Positions 9,404-18,243 of a stretch of 64,000 bases of DNA are shown piece after piece. The stretch covers positions 3,472,001 to 3,536,000 of the forward strand of contig LR134135.1 in NCBI GenBank assembly GCA_900635465.1. The letters run 5' to 3'. The notes beneath the pieces are model-generated. The model was not told where the DNA came from and ran no database searches. It worked only from the letters and a program-made list of their open reading frames with translations. Source of the stretch: Lelliottia amnigena (GTDB lineage Bacteria; Pseudomonadota; Gammaproteobacteria; Enterobacterales; Enterobacteriaceae). Every line of letters begins with the position of its first letter. The stretch's first letter is position 1. The position numbers and the translations under genes are program-made.

Positions 9404-10444
9404 ATGCATTATCACCGTATCCCCCACAGTACTTTGGAGATCAGCCAACTGGGGTTGGGCACGATGACATTCGGTGAACAAAACAGCGAAGCCGATGCCC
9501 ATGCGCAACTCGATTTTGCCGTCAGCCAGGGTATTAACCTGATTGACGTTGCAGAAATGTACCCCGTGCCACCGCGCCCGGAAACCCAAGGATTAACCGA
9601 AACTTACGTTGGCAACTGGCTGGCGAAGAGCGGTAATCGCGAAAAACTGGTTATTGCTTCAAAAGTGAGCGGTCCCTCGCGTAACAATGATGCGGGTATT
9701 CGCCAGAATCAGGTTCTGGATCGCAAGAATATTCGTGCCGCGCTGGATGAGAGCTTAAAGCGCCTGCAAACAGACTACCTCGATTTATATCAGGTGCACT
9801 GGCCGCAGCGTCCAACCAACTGCTTTGGTAAACTGGGCTACAGCTGGAGCGACAGCGCACCTGTCGTGACGCTGCTCGAAACGCTGGAAGCACTGACTGA
9901 ATGCCAGCGTGCCGGTAAGATTCGCTACATCGGCGTCTCGAACGAAACGGCCTTTGGCGTAATGCGTTATCTGCATCTGGCGGATAAACACGATCTGCCG
10001 CGCATCGTAACGATTCAGAATCCCTACAGTCTGGTGAATCGCAGCTATGAAGTCGGTCTGGCGGAAGTGACGCAGTATGAAGGTGTCGAACTGCTAGCTT
10101 ATTCCTGCCTGGGCTTTGGGACGTTAACCGGTAAATATCTGAATGGTGCTAAACCGGCGGGCGCACGCAATACGTTGTTCAGCCGATTTACGCGTTATAG
10201 CGGCGAGCAAACGCAGAAGGCGGTGGCGGCTTACGTTGATATTGCGAAGCATCACGGGCTGGATCCGGCACAAATGGCGTTAGCCTTTGTTCGCCGCCAA
10301 CCGTTTGTCGCGAGTACGTTATTGGGCGCAACGACTATGGATCAGTTGAAAACTAACATTGAAAGCGTCCATCTTGAGCTGAGCGACGACGTTTTAGCGG
10401 AGATTGAAGCCGTGCATCAGGTTTACACCTACCCTGCACCGTAA
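9404..10444 (+). CDS. tas: Tas, NADP(H)-dependent aldo/keto reductase
   Basis: The 346-residue product starts MHYHRIPHSTLEISQLGLGTMTFG and has the AKR family features: Asp and Tyr of the tetrad in NLIDVAEMYPVP, Lys in VIASKVSG and His in LYQVHWPQR. E. coli Tas was named because extra copies let tyrosine auxotrophs grow under starvation; its real substrate is unknown. Upstream are the ygdR terminator and a possible promoter in 9300-9390; an AAGGAAG ribosome site precedes the ATG. The gene converges with lplT and shares a bidirectional terminator with it. Confidence 0.93.
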   Translation: MHYHRIPHSTLEISQLGLGTMTFGEQNSEADAHAQLDFAVSQGINLIDVAEMYPVPPRPETQGLTETYVGNWLAKSGNREKLVIASKVSGPSRNNDAGIRQNQVLDRKNIRAALDESLKRLQTDYLDLYQVHWPQRPTNCFGKLGYSWSDSAPVVTLLETLEALTECQRAGKIRYIGVSNETAFGVMRYLHLADKHDLPRIVTIQNPYSLVNRSYEVGLAEVTQYEGVELLAYSCLGFGTLTGKYLNGAKPAGARNTLFSRFTRYSGEQTQKAVAAYVDIAKHHGLDPAQMALAFVRRQPFVASTLLGATTMDQLKTNIESVHLELSDDVLAEIEAVHQVYTYPAP

Positions 10445-10450
10445 TAAAAG

Positions 10451-10477
10451 CAAAACGGCAACTTTGTTGCCGTTTTG
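10451..10477. terminator. Bidirectional terminator between tas and lplT
   Basis: AAAACGGCAAC / GTTGCCGTTTT forms a perfect stem of about 10 pairs with a small loop. A and T runs on both sides let it serve both convergent genes. Confidence 0.88.
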
Positions 10478-10522
10478 AATTTTACCCCTCTCTGGGTGAG
10501 ATAACACTATCAGGCCGCCACG

Positions 10523-11716
10523 CTAGCGACGACGCTGCCAGATCCACAGCCCGGTAATCGCCAGCGCAAAGAGTGCACCAAATCCCACACCAATACTCAC
10601 CACCGGTAACCCCGCTTTGACAGCCAGCGAGTAAAGCCCCAGCATCAGCAGCATCGCGGTGTTCTCACCCAAATTCTGCACGGCAATCGCGTTGCCTGCG
10701 CCAACAGTATGCTTGCCGCGCTCCTGCAATAACGCATTGAGCGGCACGATAAAGAAACCGCCCAAAATACCAATCAGGATCAGCAATGCGTAAGCTGGTA
10801 AGAGCGCATGTTGCAGGGAAAAGAACAGCACGCCCACGCCAATTAAAATCCCGGCGGGCATACAGCGCCTGACCGTTTCCAGCGTCACCAGTTTCGCCGC
10901 TGCACCCGCACCCACCACAATCCCAACAGCGACCATGGCGTTCAGATAGGTTGGCGTCGCGTTGTCGGTGATGCCTAACGCTGTCGGAACCCATAACACC
11001 AGCAGGAAGCGTAGCGTCACGCCAGCGCCCCAAAACATGCTTGTTCCCATCAGGGAGAAACGCGTTTCGCCATCGCGCCACAACACCCGGCAGGCATTAA
11101 AGAAACTGGACGTCATCGGGGTGAATCGCCAGGATTGCCCCGGACGCGCCACGGGCAGCGTCGGGATAAACAGGTTTGCCACTACGGCACCGGCATACAC
11201 CATGGCGCAAACGCCCAACGCCGCCAGAACGTGCCAGTCCGCCAGCACCCCACCGGCAACAGAACCAAGGAGAATCGCGGCAATCGTGGATGACTCCATC
11301 AGACCATTGGCTTTGACCAGCTTATCGCCCGTTGTCAGCTCACCCAGAATGCCGTATTTGGCAGGAGAATAAGCCGCTGCCCCAATACCCACCAGCGTGT
11401 AGCCAATAAAGGGGTTGAAGCCGAAACAGATACTTGCGGCACCCAACAATTTTAGGCTGTTGGCGAACATCATCACCCGCCCTTTTGGGAAGCTGTCCGC
11501 CACCTGCCCGACGAACGGGGCAAAAAGGATGTAAGCGCCCACAAACACCATCTGCAGAATAGGCTGACTCCAGTCAGGATAGAATTCTGCTTTCAGAAGC
11601 GCCAGGGTGGCAAAGAGCAAGGCATTATCGCCAAAGGCCGAGAGAAACTGGGCAGATGTCACCGCCATCATGCCCTTCGACCAGAGCGAAGTGTTAGTGT
11701 GTGCTGACTCACGCAT
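10523..11716 (-). CDS. lplT: Lysophospholipid transporter LplT
   Basis: From the ATG at 11716 ([16 protein letters not shown]) the protein is 397 residues, the E. coli length; an upstream in-frame ATG at 11737 lies inside aas. It is a 12-helix major-facilitator protein that flips lysophospholipids, mainly lysophosphatidylethanolamine, across the inner membrane for re-acylation by Aas. Its start overlaps the aas stop by eight bases, so the two are translationally coupled and act in one pathway. Confidence 0.96.
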   Translation of the reverse strand: MRESAHTNTSLWSKGMMAVTSAQFLSAFGDNALLFATLALLKAEFYPDWSQPILQMVFVGAYILFAPFVGQVADSFPKGRVMMFANSLKLLGAASICFGFNPFIGYTLVGIGAAAYSPAKYGILGELTTGDKLVKANGLMESSTIAAILLGSVAGGVLADWHVLAALGVCAMVYAGAVVANLFIPTLPVARPGQSWRFTPMTSSFFNACRVLWRDGETRFSLMGTSMFWGAGVTLRFLLVLWVPTALGITDNATPTYLNAMVAVGIVVGAGAAAKLVTLETVRRCMPAGILIGVGVLFFSLQHALLPAYALLILIGILGGFFIVPLNALLQERGKHTVGAGNAIAVQNLGENTAMLLMLGLYSLAVKAGLPVVSIGVGFGALFALAITGLWIWQRRR

Positions 11717-13868
11717 CGTGCTTCTCTGCCTCTTCAACCATGCCTTTTAGCGCGACAAAATCGGGTTTACCGCTGCCCAATACGGGTAACTGCTTCAGAT
11801 AACGAATGTCGCGCGGCACGGCCAGTTCTGGCACGCCATGTTCACGAGCATAATGGAGCAGTTGTTCACGTTTAAGCTCGCTATCCGTCGTAAAGAGCAC
11901 CAGGGCCTCGCCTTTACTGGCGTCACTTTTAATCGCCGTTGCGTGCATTTTTTCGGGAGATAAAGCATTCGCGAGCTGTTCAACCATCTCCAGCGACACC
12001 ATTTCTCCGGCGATCTTAGCAAAGCGCTTCGCACGGCCCTGAATTTGCACAAATCCCTGTTCGTCAAAGCGCACAATATCGCCCGTGTCATACCAGCCGG
12101 TTTCCACTTCGCCAGCGGCATTTTCCGCCGTCGGCGCTTCAAGCACGCCTGGATTTTCAACGCGCAGATAACCGTTCATCACGTTTGGCCCTTTGAGCTG
12201 CAGGCGACCGCCCTCGTCAATACCCGGCACCGCCAGCAAACGCGCGTCCATTCCAGGTAAGATACGCCCCACCGTGCCCGGTCTGGCAGCCATCGGCACG
12301 TTGATTGACACGACGGGGGCACATTCCGTTACGCCATAGCCTTCTAGAATGCGCAGACCAAACTTGTCCTGCCAAATTTCGCGCGTGCTGTCCTGCAATT
12401 TTTCGGCCCCGGCCACCACGTAGCGCACACGGAAGAAATCATACGGATTTGCAAAGCGCGCGTAGTGCCCCAGGAACGTCGACGTGCCGAAAAGCACCGT
12501 ACAATTACGGTCATAAACCAGTTCCGGCACAACCCGATAGTGCAGCGGGCTGGGATAAAGGAACACTTCCGCCCCGGTGAATAACGGTGTAAAAAGCCCG
12601 ACCGTCAGGCCGAAAGAGTGGAAAAGCGGCAGCGCCGACATAAATCGATCTTTGGCGGTAAAGTCAGCGATCGTTTTGATCTGCTCAACGTTCGCCAGAA
12701 TGCTTTTATGGCTGTGGACCACGCCCTTTGGATGGCCTTCAGATCCTGAGGTAAAAAGAATCATCGCCGCATCTTCCGGCTGCTGTTTAACCTGCGCCAA
12801 ATGCGGCATAAGCAGATGCGCGAAAATCCACACTTTGTCCGCTGTTGTGACGTCGGCTTTGAGATCTTCGAGGAAGACCCAGCGCACCTGCTTGAGCTGT
12901 TCCGGCAAATGCCAGAGTTTGCCCTTATCGAGGAACTGGCGTGAAGTGAAGACCGTTTTGATCTCTGCCGCCGTAATGGCGCTGGTCAGCCCTTTAACGC
13001 CCGCCGTGTAGTTCATCATTGCCGGAATTCGACCGCGGGCGACGGCACCAAAAATCACCGCTGCGCTGATGCCGGCGTTGGGCAACATTAGGCCGATTTT
13101 CTCGCCCTTTTGACTGTATTTCTCAAGAATACGTCCGACAAACAGCGTTTTGGTCAGAAGTTTGCGATAAGTATCCGGGTTGAAATTAATGTCTTCGACA
13201 CAGTTTTTTCGCGCACCATAGCGGTCCTGAGCCGAAAGTAACGCTTCATACAGCGTTTCACGCGGACGCACCGCCATGCGGGCTTCCATCATAATTTGAT
13301 GAAGCATTTCCCCCGCCATTTTTCGGCGGTCGCGAGCGCGTGGGGCGTCAGGCATGGGCAGCGTTGTCGGCGGCAGAATATGCAGCGTAATCTGCGGAAA
13401 CAGCCGTTGCTTCACCAGCCCTTTCAGACGACTGAAATAGGTCAGTTCTGCGCCTTCAATACGCAACGGAACGACTGTCGCTTTCGACTTGGCCGCAACA
13501 AAACCGGCCCCGTCGTAGATTTTCATCAGCGAACCCGTTACGGAGATACGGCCTTCCGGGAAAATCACCACCGGCCGCCCCTGCTCGATCAGGCGAACCA
13601 GATGCTTAATCATCATCGGTTTTGTGGGGTCGAGTGGGACGAGATCCACCAGCGGCGCAAGCCAGCGCATGAACCATTTCTGGCTGATAGAACTGTACAC
13701 CGCAAACACCGGACGTCCAGGCAGGAAAAGGGCCAGCAGGATCCCGTCGATAAAGGAAACATGGTTTGGGGTGATAAGGACGCGATCGCCTTGCAGTGAC
13801 TGGGTATCACCCGTCAGACGGATGCGAAAGAGGATACGAAATAAGGTACGGAAGAACCCAAATAGCAT
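11709..13868 (-). CDS. aas: Aas, bifunctional acyl-ACP synthetase / 2-acyl-GPE acyltransferase
   Basis: The 719-residue protein matches E. coli Aas in length. The N-terminal acyltransferase domain (about 1-200) has the HX4D motif in PNHVSFIDG and the glycerophosphate site FPEGRIS. The C-terminal AMP-forming synthetase has the P-loop [11 protein letters not shown] and GWYDTGD. It charges fatty acid onto bound ACP and re-acylates lysophosphatidylethanolamine left by lipoprotein maturation or phospholipase action. A good ribosome site (AGGGAG) precedes the ATG. The genes omrA and omrB lie upstream on the same strand. Confidence 0.97.
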   Translation of the reverse strand: MLFGFFRTLFRILFRIRLTGDTQSLQGDRVLITPNHVSFIDGILLALFLPGRPVFAVYSSISQKWFMRWLAPLVDLVPLDPTKPMMIKHLVRLIEQGRPVVIFPEGRISVTGSLMKIYDGAGFVAAKSKATVVPLRIEGAELTYFSRLKGLVKQRLFPQITLHILPPTTLPMPDAPRARDRRKMAGEMLHQIMMEARMAVRPRETLYEALLSAQDRYGARKNCVEDINFNPDTYRKLLTKTLFVGRILEKYSQKGEKIGLMLPNAGISAAVIFGAVARGRIPAMMNYTAGVKGLTSAITAAEIKTVFTSRQFLDKGKLWHLPEQLKQVRWVFLEDLKADVTTADKVWIFAHLLMPHLAQVKQQPEDAAMILFTSGSEGHPKGVVHSHKSILANVEQIKTIADFTAKDRFMSALPLFHSFGLTVGLFTPLFTGAEVFLYPSPLHYRVVPELVYDRNCTVLFGTSTFLGHYARFANPYDFFRVRYVVAGAEKLQDSTREIWQDKFGLRILEGYGVTECAPVVSINVPMAARPGTVGRILPGMDARLLAVPGIDEGGRLQLKGPNVMNGYLRVENPGVLEAPTAENAAGEVETGWYDTGDIVRFDEQGFVQIQGRAKRFAKIAGEMVSLEMVEQLANALSPEKMHATAIKSDASKGEALVLFTTDSELKREQLLHYAREHGVPELAVPRDIRYLKQLPVLGSGKPDFVALKGMVEEAEKHDA

Positions 13869-13961
13869 TTCAACTCCCTTTGCCTGTCAATAATTGGCGT
13901 TACGCTAAATTGTGGCAGATTACACGAGAAGTGCAGGAGGGGCGATAGCTTATTCGGAGCG

Positions 13962-14047
13962 AAAAAAAACCTGCGCATCTGCGCAGGCTGGTGCAAGAGA
14001 TGAGTACGATTCCGTACTTAGAATTCTCACCAATCAATACCTCTGGG
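13962..14047 (-). ncRNA. omrA: OmrA small RNA
   Basis: The minus-strand transcript starts CCCAGAGGTATTGATTGGTG, the conserved 5-prime seed of OmrA. It ends in the hairpin CCTGCGCAGATGCGCAGG followed by eight T, for about 86 nt. It lies between aas and galR, the E. coli location, nearest to aas. OmrA is induced by OmpR and, with Hfq, represses outer-membrane protein mRNAs (for example cirA, fecA, ompT, csgD) through the 5-prime seed. The middle part differs from E. coli as I remember it, which is expected because only the ends are conserved. Confidence 0.92.
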
Positions 14048-14163
14048 ATCTTGATTGTGGTTGTTGGCCCCGGGCTTTGCCAGTGGGAAAACGCAAGCGA
14101 ATGAGCCTAAGTGCAACCAGGTGTGAAAATTATCGATTGCTGTTACATATTGAAGTTACAGGC

Positions 14164-14246
14164 AAAAAAAACCTGCGTATGGACGCAGGTTGGTGCAAAA
14201 TTGTGTTAATCAACCGGAGCTGATTCCACCTATCAATACCTCTGGG
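14164..14246 (-). ncRNA. omrB: OmrB small RNA
   Basis: This second copy starts CCCAGAGGTATTGATAGGTG (the A at position 16 instead of T is the usual OmrB difference). It ends with CCTGCGTCCATACGCAGG and eight T, about 83 nt. It is a tandem paralogue of OmrA with the same 5-prime seed and 3-prime terminator and an unrelated middle. It should share OmpR control and most targets. The spacing to omrA is about 117 bases. Confidence 0.92.
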
Positions 14247-14457
14247 AACTCGACTGTAGCAATTCGCTGGTAATGACTGCCAGCGGACAATCGCAACAGC
14301 TTGCCGCAAAGTGTAACTAAAGGTTCCGTTTAATATTATTCTGATACGCCTGGCTGTGTAACGATTACACGGATTTCCCCTGTTCTGCATCACGTTTGCG
14401 ACGGCCTTTCACGTACAGCCCTTGAATGCACCTCGCTTTTCCGCAACACTGATGAGT

Positions 14458-14473
14458 GTGTAAACGCTTACCC
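14458..14473. promoter_or_regulatory. GalR/GalS-type operator in front of galR
   Basis: GTGTAAACGCTTACCC matches the 16-base GalR operator pattern GTGnAAnCGnTTnCAC except in the outer right half-site. It ends 17 bases before the galR start codon, where binding would block transcription, so autoregulation is likely. Confidence 0.7.
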
Positions 14474-14490
14474 CCAAAAGAAGGTATTAA

Positions 14491-15504
14491 ATGGCGACAA
14501 TAAAGGATGTGGCCCGTCTGTCCGGTGTTTCCGTCGCGACGGTGTCGCGTGTGATTAACGATTCACCGAAAGCCAGCGACGCTTCCCGCCAGGCAGTGCA
14601 GAGCGCAATGGAAACGCTGAATTATCATCCCAACGCCAACGCCCGCGCGCTTGCGCAGCAATCGACTGAAACGGTTGGATTGGTGGTAGGTGACGTATCT
14701 GACCCGTTTTTCGGCGCGATGGTCAAAGCCGTCGAGCAGGTGGCTTACCAGACGGGCAATTTTTTACTGATCGGTAATGGCTATCACAACGAAGAAAAAG
14801 AGCGCAAGGCGATTGAACAGCTGATTCGCCATCGCTGTGCGGCGCTGGTGGTCCACGCCAAAGTCCTGCCCGATGCTGAACTGCTGCATCTAATGCAGCA
14901 AATCCCTGGCATGGTGCTCATCAACCGCATTATTCCTGGCTATGAGCAACGCTGTGTTGCGCTTGACGATCGTTACGGTGCCTGGCTCGCCACCCGTCAT
15001 CTCATTCAGCAAGGCCATACCCGCATCGGCTATCTCTGTTCCAATCACCAGATTTCAGATGCAGAAGACCGTCTGCGCGGTTACTACGATGCCTTGCGCG
15101 AAAGCGGTCTGCCCTGTAACGATCGGCTGGTCGCCTATGGTGAACCGGATGAGAGCGGCGGTGAGCATGCGATGACCGAGCTTTTAGGCCGTGGGCGCAA
15201 TTTTACCGCTGTGGCTTCCTATAACGACTCGATGGCCGCAGGCGCCATGGGCGTGCTCAACGATAATGGCATTGATGTGCCAGCAGAAATTTCGCTGATT
15301 GGTTTCGATGATGTGCTGGTTGCGCGCTACGTTCGTCCGCGTTTAACCACCGTGCGTTACCCCATCGTCACTATGGCAACCCAGGCCGCTGAACTGGCGC
15401 TGGCATTGGCCGATAAACGCCCTCTGCCAGATATTACGCACCTATTCAGCCCGACGCTGGTGCGCCGTCACTCCGTTGTTTCGCCTGCGGATCCCAGCGA
15501 ATAG
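14491..15504 (+). CDS. galR: Galactose operon repressor GalR
   Basis: The 337-residue LacI-family protein starts MATIKDVARLSGVSVATVSR, with the helix-turn-helix at about residues 3-22 and the minor-groove hinge near LAQQST. The remainder is the periplasmic-binding-protein-like sugar domain. GalR represses gal and mgl genes and is released by galactose. Position (after omrAB, before lysA in E. coli) and sequence support galR rather than galS. Its 3-prime end overlaps the convergent GNAT gene by 37 bases; E. coli GalR is a few residues longer, so the C-terminus differs. Confidence 0.93.
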   Translation: MATIKDVARLSGVSVATVSRVINDSPKASDASRQAVQSAMETLNYHPNANARALAQQSTETVGLVVGDVSDPFFGAMVKAVEQVAYQTGNFLLIGNGYHNEEKERKAIEQLIRHRCAALVVHAKVLPDAELLHLMQQIPGMVLINRIIPGYEQRCVALDDRYGAWLATRHLIQQGHTRIGYLCSNHQISDAEDRLRGYYDALRESGLPCNDRLVAYGEPDESGGEHAMTELLGRGRNFTAVASYNDSMAAGAMGVLNDNGIDVPAEISLIGFDDVLVARYVRPRLTTVRYPIVTMATQAAELALALADKRPLPDITHLFSPTLVRRHSVVSPADPSE

Positions 15505-15941
15505 CGATAGAGATGGACTGTTTTATTCGGATATTCCAGCGCATCGCCAATGTCATGCCAGCCGTAACGTTCATAAAAGTCACGGCAGGCTGACCAAAGA
15601 TGCAGCTCGGAATAGCCGGCGCGAGCCGCGTAGTCCATCACGTATTCCTGTAATTTCCCCGCCAGCCCTTTTCCACGCGCCGATTCATCGACATACAGCG
15701 CTGCCAGCCACGGATAAAGATCCTGGCGCGTGATTAAATCACAGCGCCACAGCCCCACCGTGCCTAACAGCTGTTCGCCCTCAACCGCCACAAACGTGAT
15801 GGGTAGCGCGTCGGGCTGTTGGCTATGAGTGATGATGCTGGCAAAAAACTCACGCGGCAGTCCGTCGCCAAAAGCCTGCCAGAGCCAGTCGGTCACTTGC
15901 TCCGCGTGATGTGCAACGGCATACAGCGGCAGAATAGTCAT
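15468..15941 (-). CDS. GNAT-family N-acetyltransferase
   Basis: This 157-residue protein has the acetyl-CoA-binding motif A of GNAT enzymes at about residues 85-104 (ALYVDESARGKGLAGKL, with R-G-K-G-L-A) and a C-terminal FYERYGWHD that fits motif B. The substrate cannot be told. The gene is absent from this place in E. coli. It converges on and overlaps galR by 37 bases, and its start overlaps the end of the GntR-family gene by four bases, so it is probably co-transcribed with the regulator. Confidence 0.8.
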   Translation of the reverse strand: MTILPLYAVAHHAEQVTDWLWQAFGDGLPREFFASIITHSQQPDALPITFVAVEGEQLLGTVGLWRCDLITRQDLYPWLAALYVDESARGKGLAGKLQEYVMDYAARAGYSELHLWSACRDFYERYGWHDIGDALEYPNKTVHLYRYSLGSAGETTE

Positions 15942-16711
15942 ACCAGTTTGCCCTGGAACAGGGGGACAGATTCGAAGAGATAGCCGTCAAAATCCGGTGC
16001 GTCTTCATCGGACAGTTCAAGCAGGCTTTTTTTAACGTTTTCGAGATGCTGGAACATGGCCTGCCACGCGCCCATCACGTCGCGACGACGCAGCGCCGCC
16101 AGAATGGTTTGCCTGTCGCCCAGCCATTTCAGGCGATACGCGCGGCTGGCGATATGGACGTTAAACTGCTGCCAAAGCGGGCTGCTGTCCATGTGATGCC
16201 AGACGCTTTCAACGGTTGCAAGCAGCATCTGGTTTTGCGTGGCCCCTGCCAACACCAGGTGGAACATTTTATTGTTGTCCTGGCTATTATCGTTGGCGGC
16301 AATCGCGCGCTGCTCTTGTTCAATAATACGGCGCAAATTGTCGATATCCGCACGCGTCGCCATTTTCGCCGCAAAAGCGGCGATATTGCTCTCAAGTAAC
16401 TGACGCGCTTGTAGAATCTCAAATGGGCCGACGTCGCTACTCAAGAAACGCTCTTCTTCGTTTTCGTGTTCTTCTGGAATACGCATCACGTAGACGCCGG
16501 AACCCTGGCGAATATCCACCGTTCCTTGTAGTTCCAGCATCAAGAGTGCTTCACGCACAATCGTGCGGCTTACGCCGTAAGTTTCGGCAATATTGCGCTC
16601 AGGCGGCAGACGCGATCCAACAGGATAGTGACCCTGAATGATTTGCGTACGCAAATCCTCGCCAATTTCCTGGTACTGCTTTTTTTCCGGCGGAACAACG
16701 GCCTTCTCCAC
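15938..16711 (-). CDS. GntR-family (FadR subfamily) regulator, UxuR/ExuR-like
   Basis: The 257-residue protein has an N-terminal winged helix (RLPPERNIAETYGVSRTIVREAL, about residues 34-57) and an FCD effector domain with GPFEILQARQLLESNIAAFAA. It resembles the hexuronate regulators UxuR and ExuR throughout, including the C-terminal YLFESVPL. Metal-binding His and Asp residues of FCD domains can be placed around MFHLVLA and HMDSS. It is downstream of the GH1 gene on the same strand, 97 bases away. It may control the beta-glucoside genes or hexuronate genes elsewhere; the sequence does not settle this. Confidence 0.8.
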   Translation of the reverse strand: MEKAVVPPEKKQYQEIGEDLRTQIIQGHYPVGSRLPPERNIAETYGVSRTIVREALLMLELQGTVDIRQGSGVYVMRIPEEHENEEERFLSSDVGPFEILQARQLLESNIAAFAAKMATRADIDNLRRIIEQEQRAIAANDNSQDNNKMFHLVLAGATQNQMLLATVESVWHHMDSSPLWQQFNVHIASRAYRLKWLGDRQTILAALRRRDVMGAWQAMFQHLENVKKSLLELSDEDAPDFDGYLFESVPLFQGKLV

Positions 16712-16808
16712 AATATCACCTGCACTTGCTTATGAATTATTACTCAGGCCGGGCATCCTTCCCCGGCCACTCTGGACGCTATTTTACCAGAACCCTCGCC
16801 TGGAGAGC

Positions 16809-18236
16809 CTATTTCCATTCATCATCGACAGTGAGCGTCAGCCTGCGCTCATCTCGCAGCTGTCGGAACCACGAAGCGGATTTTTTCGCCCGGCGCGCGC
16901 GATTATTTTCCAGGTCGATCTCAATCAGTCCGTAGCGATTTTTAAAGGCATTCATTGGCGAAACATTATCGGTAAACGCCCACAGCATATAGCCGTGGCA
17001 GTTTGCCCCCTCCTCTCGTGCCAACAGCGTGTAATAGAGATGCTCGCTGATAAAATCAATGCGGTAATTGTCTTCAATCACGCCGTCACGATTGCGGAAC
17101 TGCGCTTCGTTTTCCACGCCCATGCCGCTCTCCGCCACAAACCACGGAATGTTGCGATATTCGTTTTTAATGCGCATCGCCATGTCGTAAATAATGCGTG
17201 GATAAATCTCCCATCCGCGGGAGGTATTCATCCTGCGTCCCGGCAGGTCGAAGGGCTCGTAATAATAGGCCGGATGGAAGGGCGTCTCGGGATGCCATGC
17301 TCGCGACGGCGCTTTGACGCGATGGGGATAATACAGATTGATCCCCAACTCATCGACGGTGTTTTCCGCGATGATCGCCAACTCTTCGGCCGTATATTCC
17401 CACTGCACCTGATGCTGCTCCAGCAGCGTGAACAACTCTTGCGGATAGCGCCCGTGCACAAACGGATCGAGGAAAACACGATTGTAAAACAGATCGTAGC
17501 GTTCAGCGGCGCGCACGTCATGTGGCGCCTGAGAGCGCGGATAAGTGACTTCCGGATTGAGAATACAGCCCACCGTTCCGTGATAGCCCTTCTCGTGAAA
17601 ATGCTTCACTGCCTTCGCGGTTGCCAGCACTTTATGGTGATTCCACTGCATCCAGGTGTGGGTGTTCTGTTCATAGGGCCAACGCAGCGCATCCAGATAG
17701 ACGCGAGTTTGCACGACGATTGGCTCATTGAAGGTAAACCAGCGCGTGACTTTTGCGTGATAGCGTTCGAACACCTTTTGCGCATAACGAACGAACAGCT
17801 CGACGACATGTTTCGACGCCCAGCCCCCGTAGGTTTCCAGCAAAACACCCGGCAGTTCGTAATGCTCAAGACAGATCATCGGCTCGATGCCCTGCCGGTG
17901 CATTTCGTCGAACAACGCGTCGTACCAGGCGGCGTACTCTTCATCAACGGTTGCGTTTTCATAGTCTGTCAGAAAACGCGACCAGTTGATTGACGTGCGG
18001 TAGTGGGTGAGTCCGGCCTGCTTCATCAGCGCCACGTCTTCACGAAAACGATTGATGAAATCGGTCGCGACCGCGGGTCCAAAACCGTTATGCCAGACGT
18101 GTCGATCGTTTTTGTACCAGAGATCGATCCACGAATCCTGACCCTCTTTTTTTCCGCTCCAGCCTTCCGTCTGCCAGGCGGACGCTGCTGCGCCCAGAAT
18201 AAAATCCTGCGGTATCGCAATACTTTTTATGCTCAT
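16809..18236 (-). CDS. Glycoside hydrolase family 1, probable 6-phospho-beta-glucosidase
   Basis: The 475-residue GH1 enzyme has the acid/base Glu171 in WFTFNEP and the nucleophile Glu369 in FVAESGMG (the usual ITENG is altered). The start IPQDFILGAAASAWQTEG is the family N-terminus. Its partner is the PTS permease gene seven bases upstream, so the natural substrate is a beta-glucoside phosphorylated during uptake. The KKSASWFRQL tail resembles the phosphate-site segment of phospho-glucosidases. The aglycone and linkage cannot be told. It acts in the cytoplasm and is co-transcribed with the EIIC gene. Confidence 0.85.
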   Translation of the reverse strand: MSIKSIAIPQDFILGAAASAWQTEGWSGKKEGQDSWIDLWYKNDRHVWHNGFGPAVATDFINRFREDVALMKQAGLTHYRTSINWSRFLTDYENATVDEEYAAWYDALFDEMHRQGIEPMICLEHYELPGVLLETYGGWASKHVVELFVRYAQKVFERYHAKVTRWFTFNEPIVVQTRVYLDALRWPYEQNTHTWMQWNHHKVLATAKAVKHFHEKGYHGTVGCILNPEVTYPRSQAPHDVRAAERYDLFYNRVFLDPFVHGRYPQELFTLLEQHQVQWEYTAEELAIIAENTVDELGINLYYPHRVKAPSRAWHPETPFHPAYYYEPFDLPGRRMNTSRGWEIYPRIIYDMAMRIKNEYRNIPWFVAESGMGVENEAQFRNRDGVIEDNYRIDFISEHLYYTLLAREEGANCHGYMLWAFTDNVSPMNAFKNRYGLIEIDLENNRARRAKKSASWFRQLRDERRLTLTVDDEWK

Positions 18237-18243
18237 AACATCC

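Noticed and set aside
16638..17993. A 451-codon open frame antisense to the GH1 gene
   Set aside because: The sense strand encodes a complete glycosidase with catalytic residues; the antisense product shows no recognisable domain.
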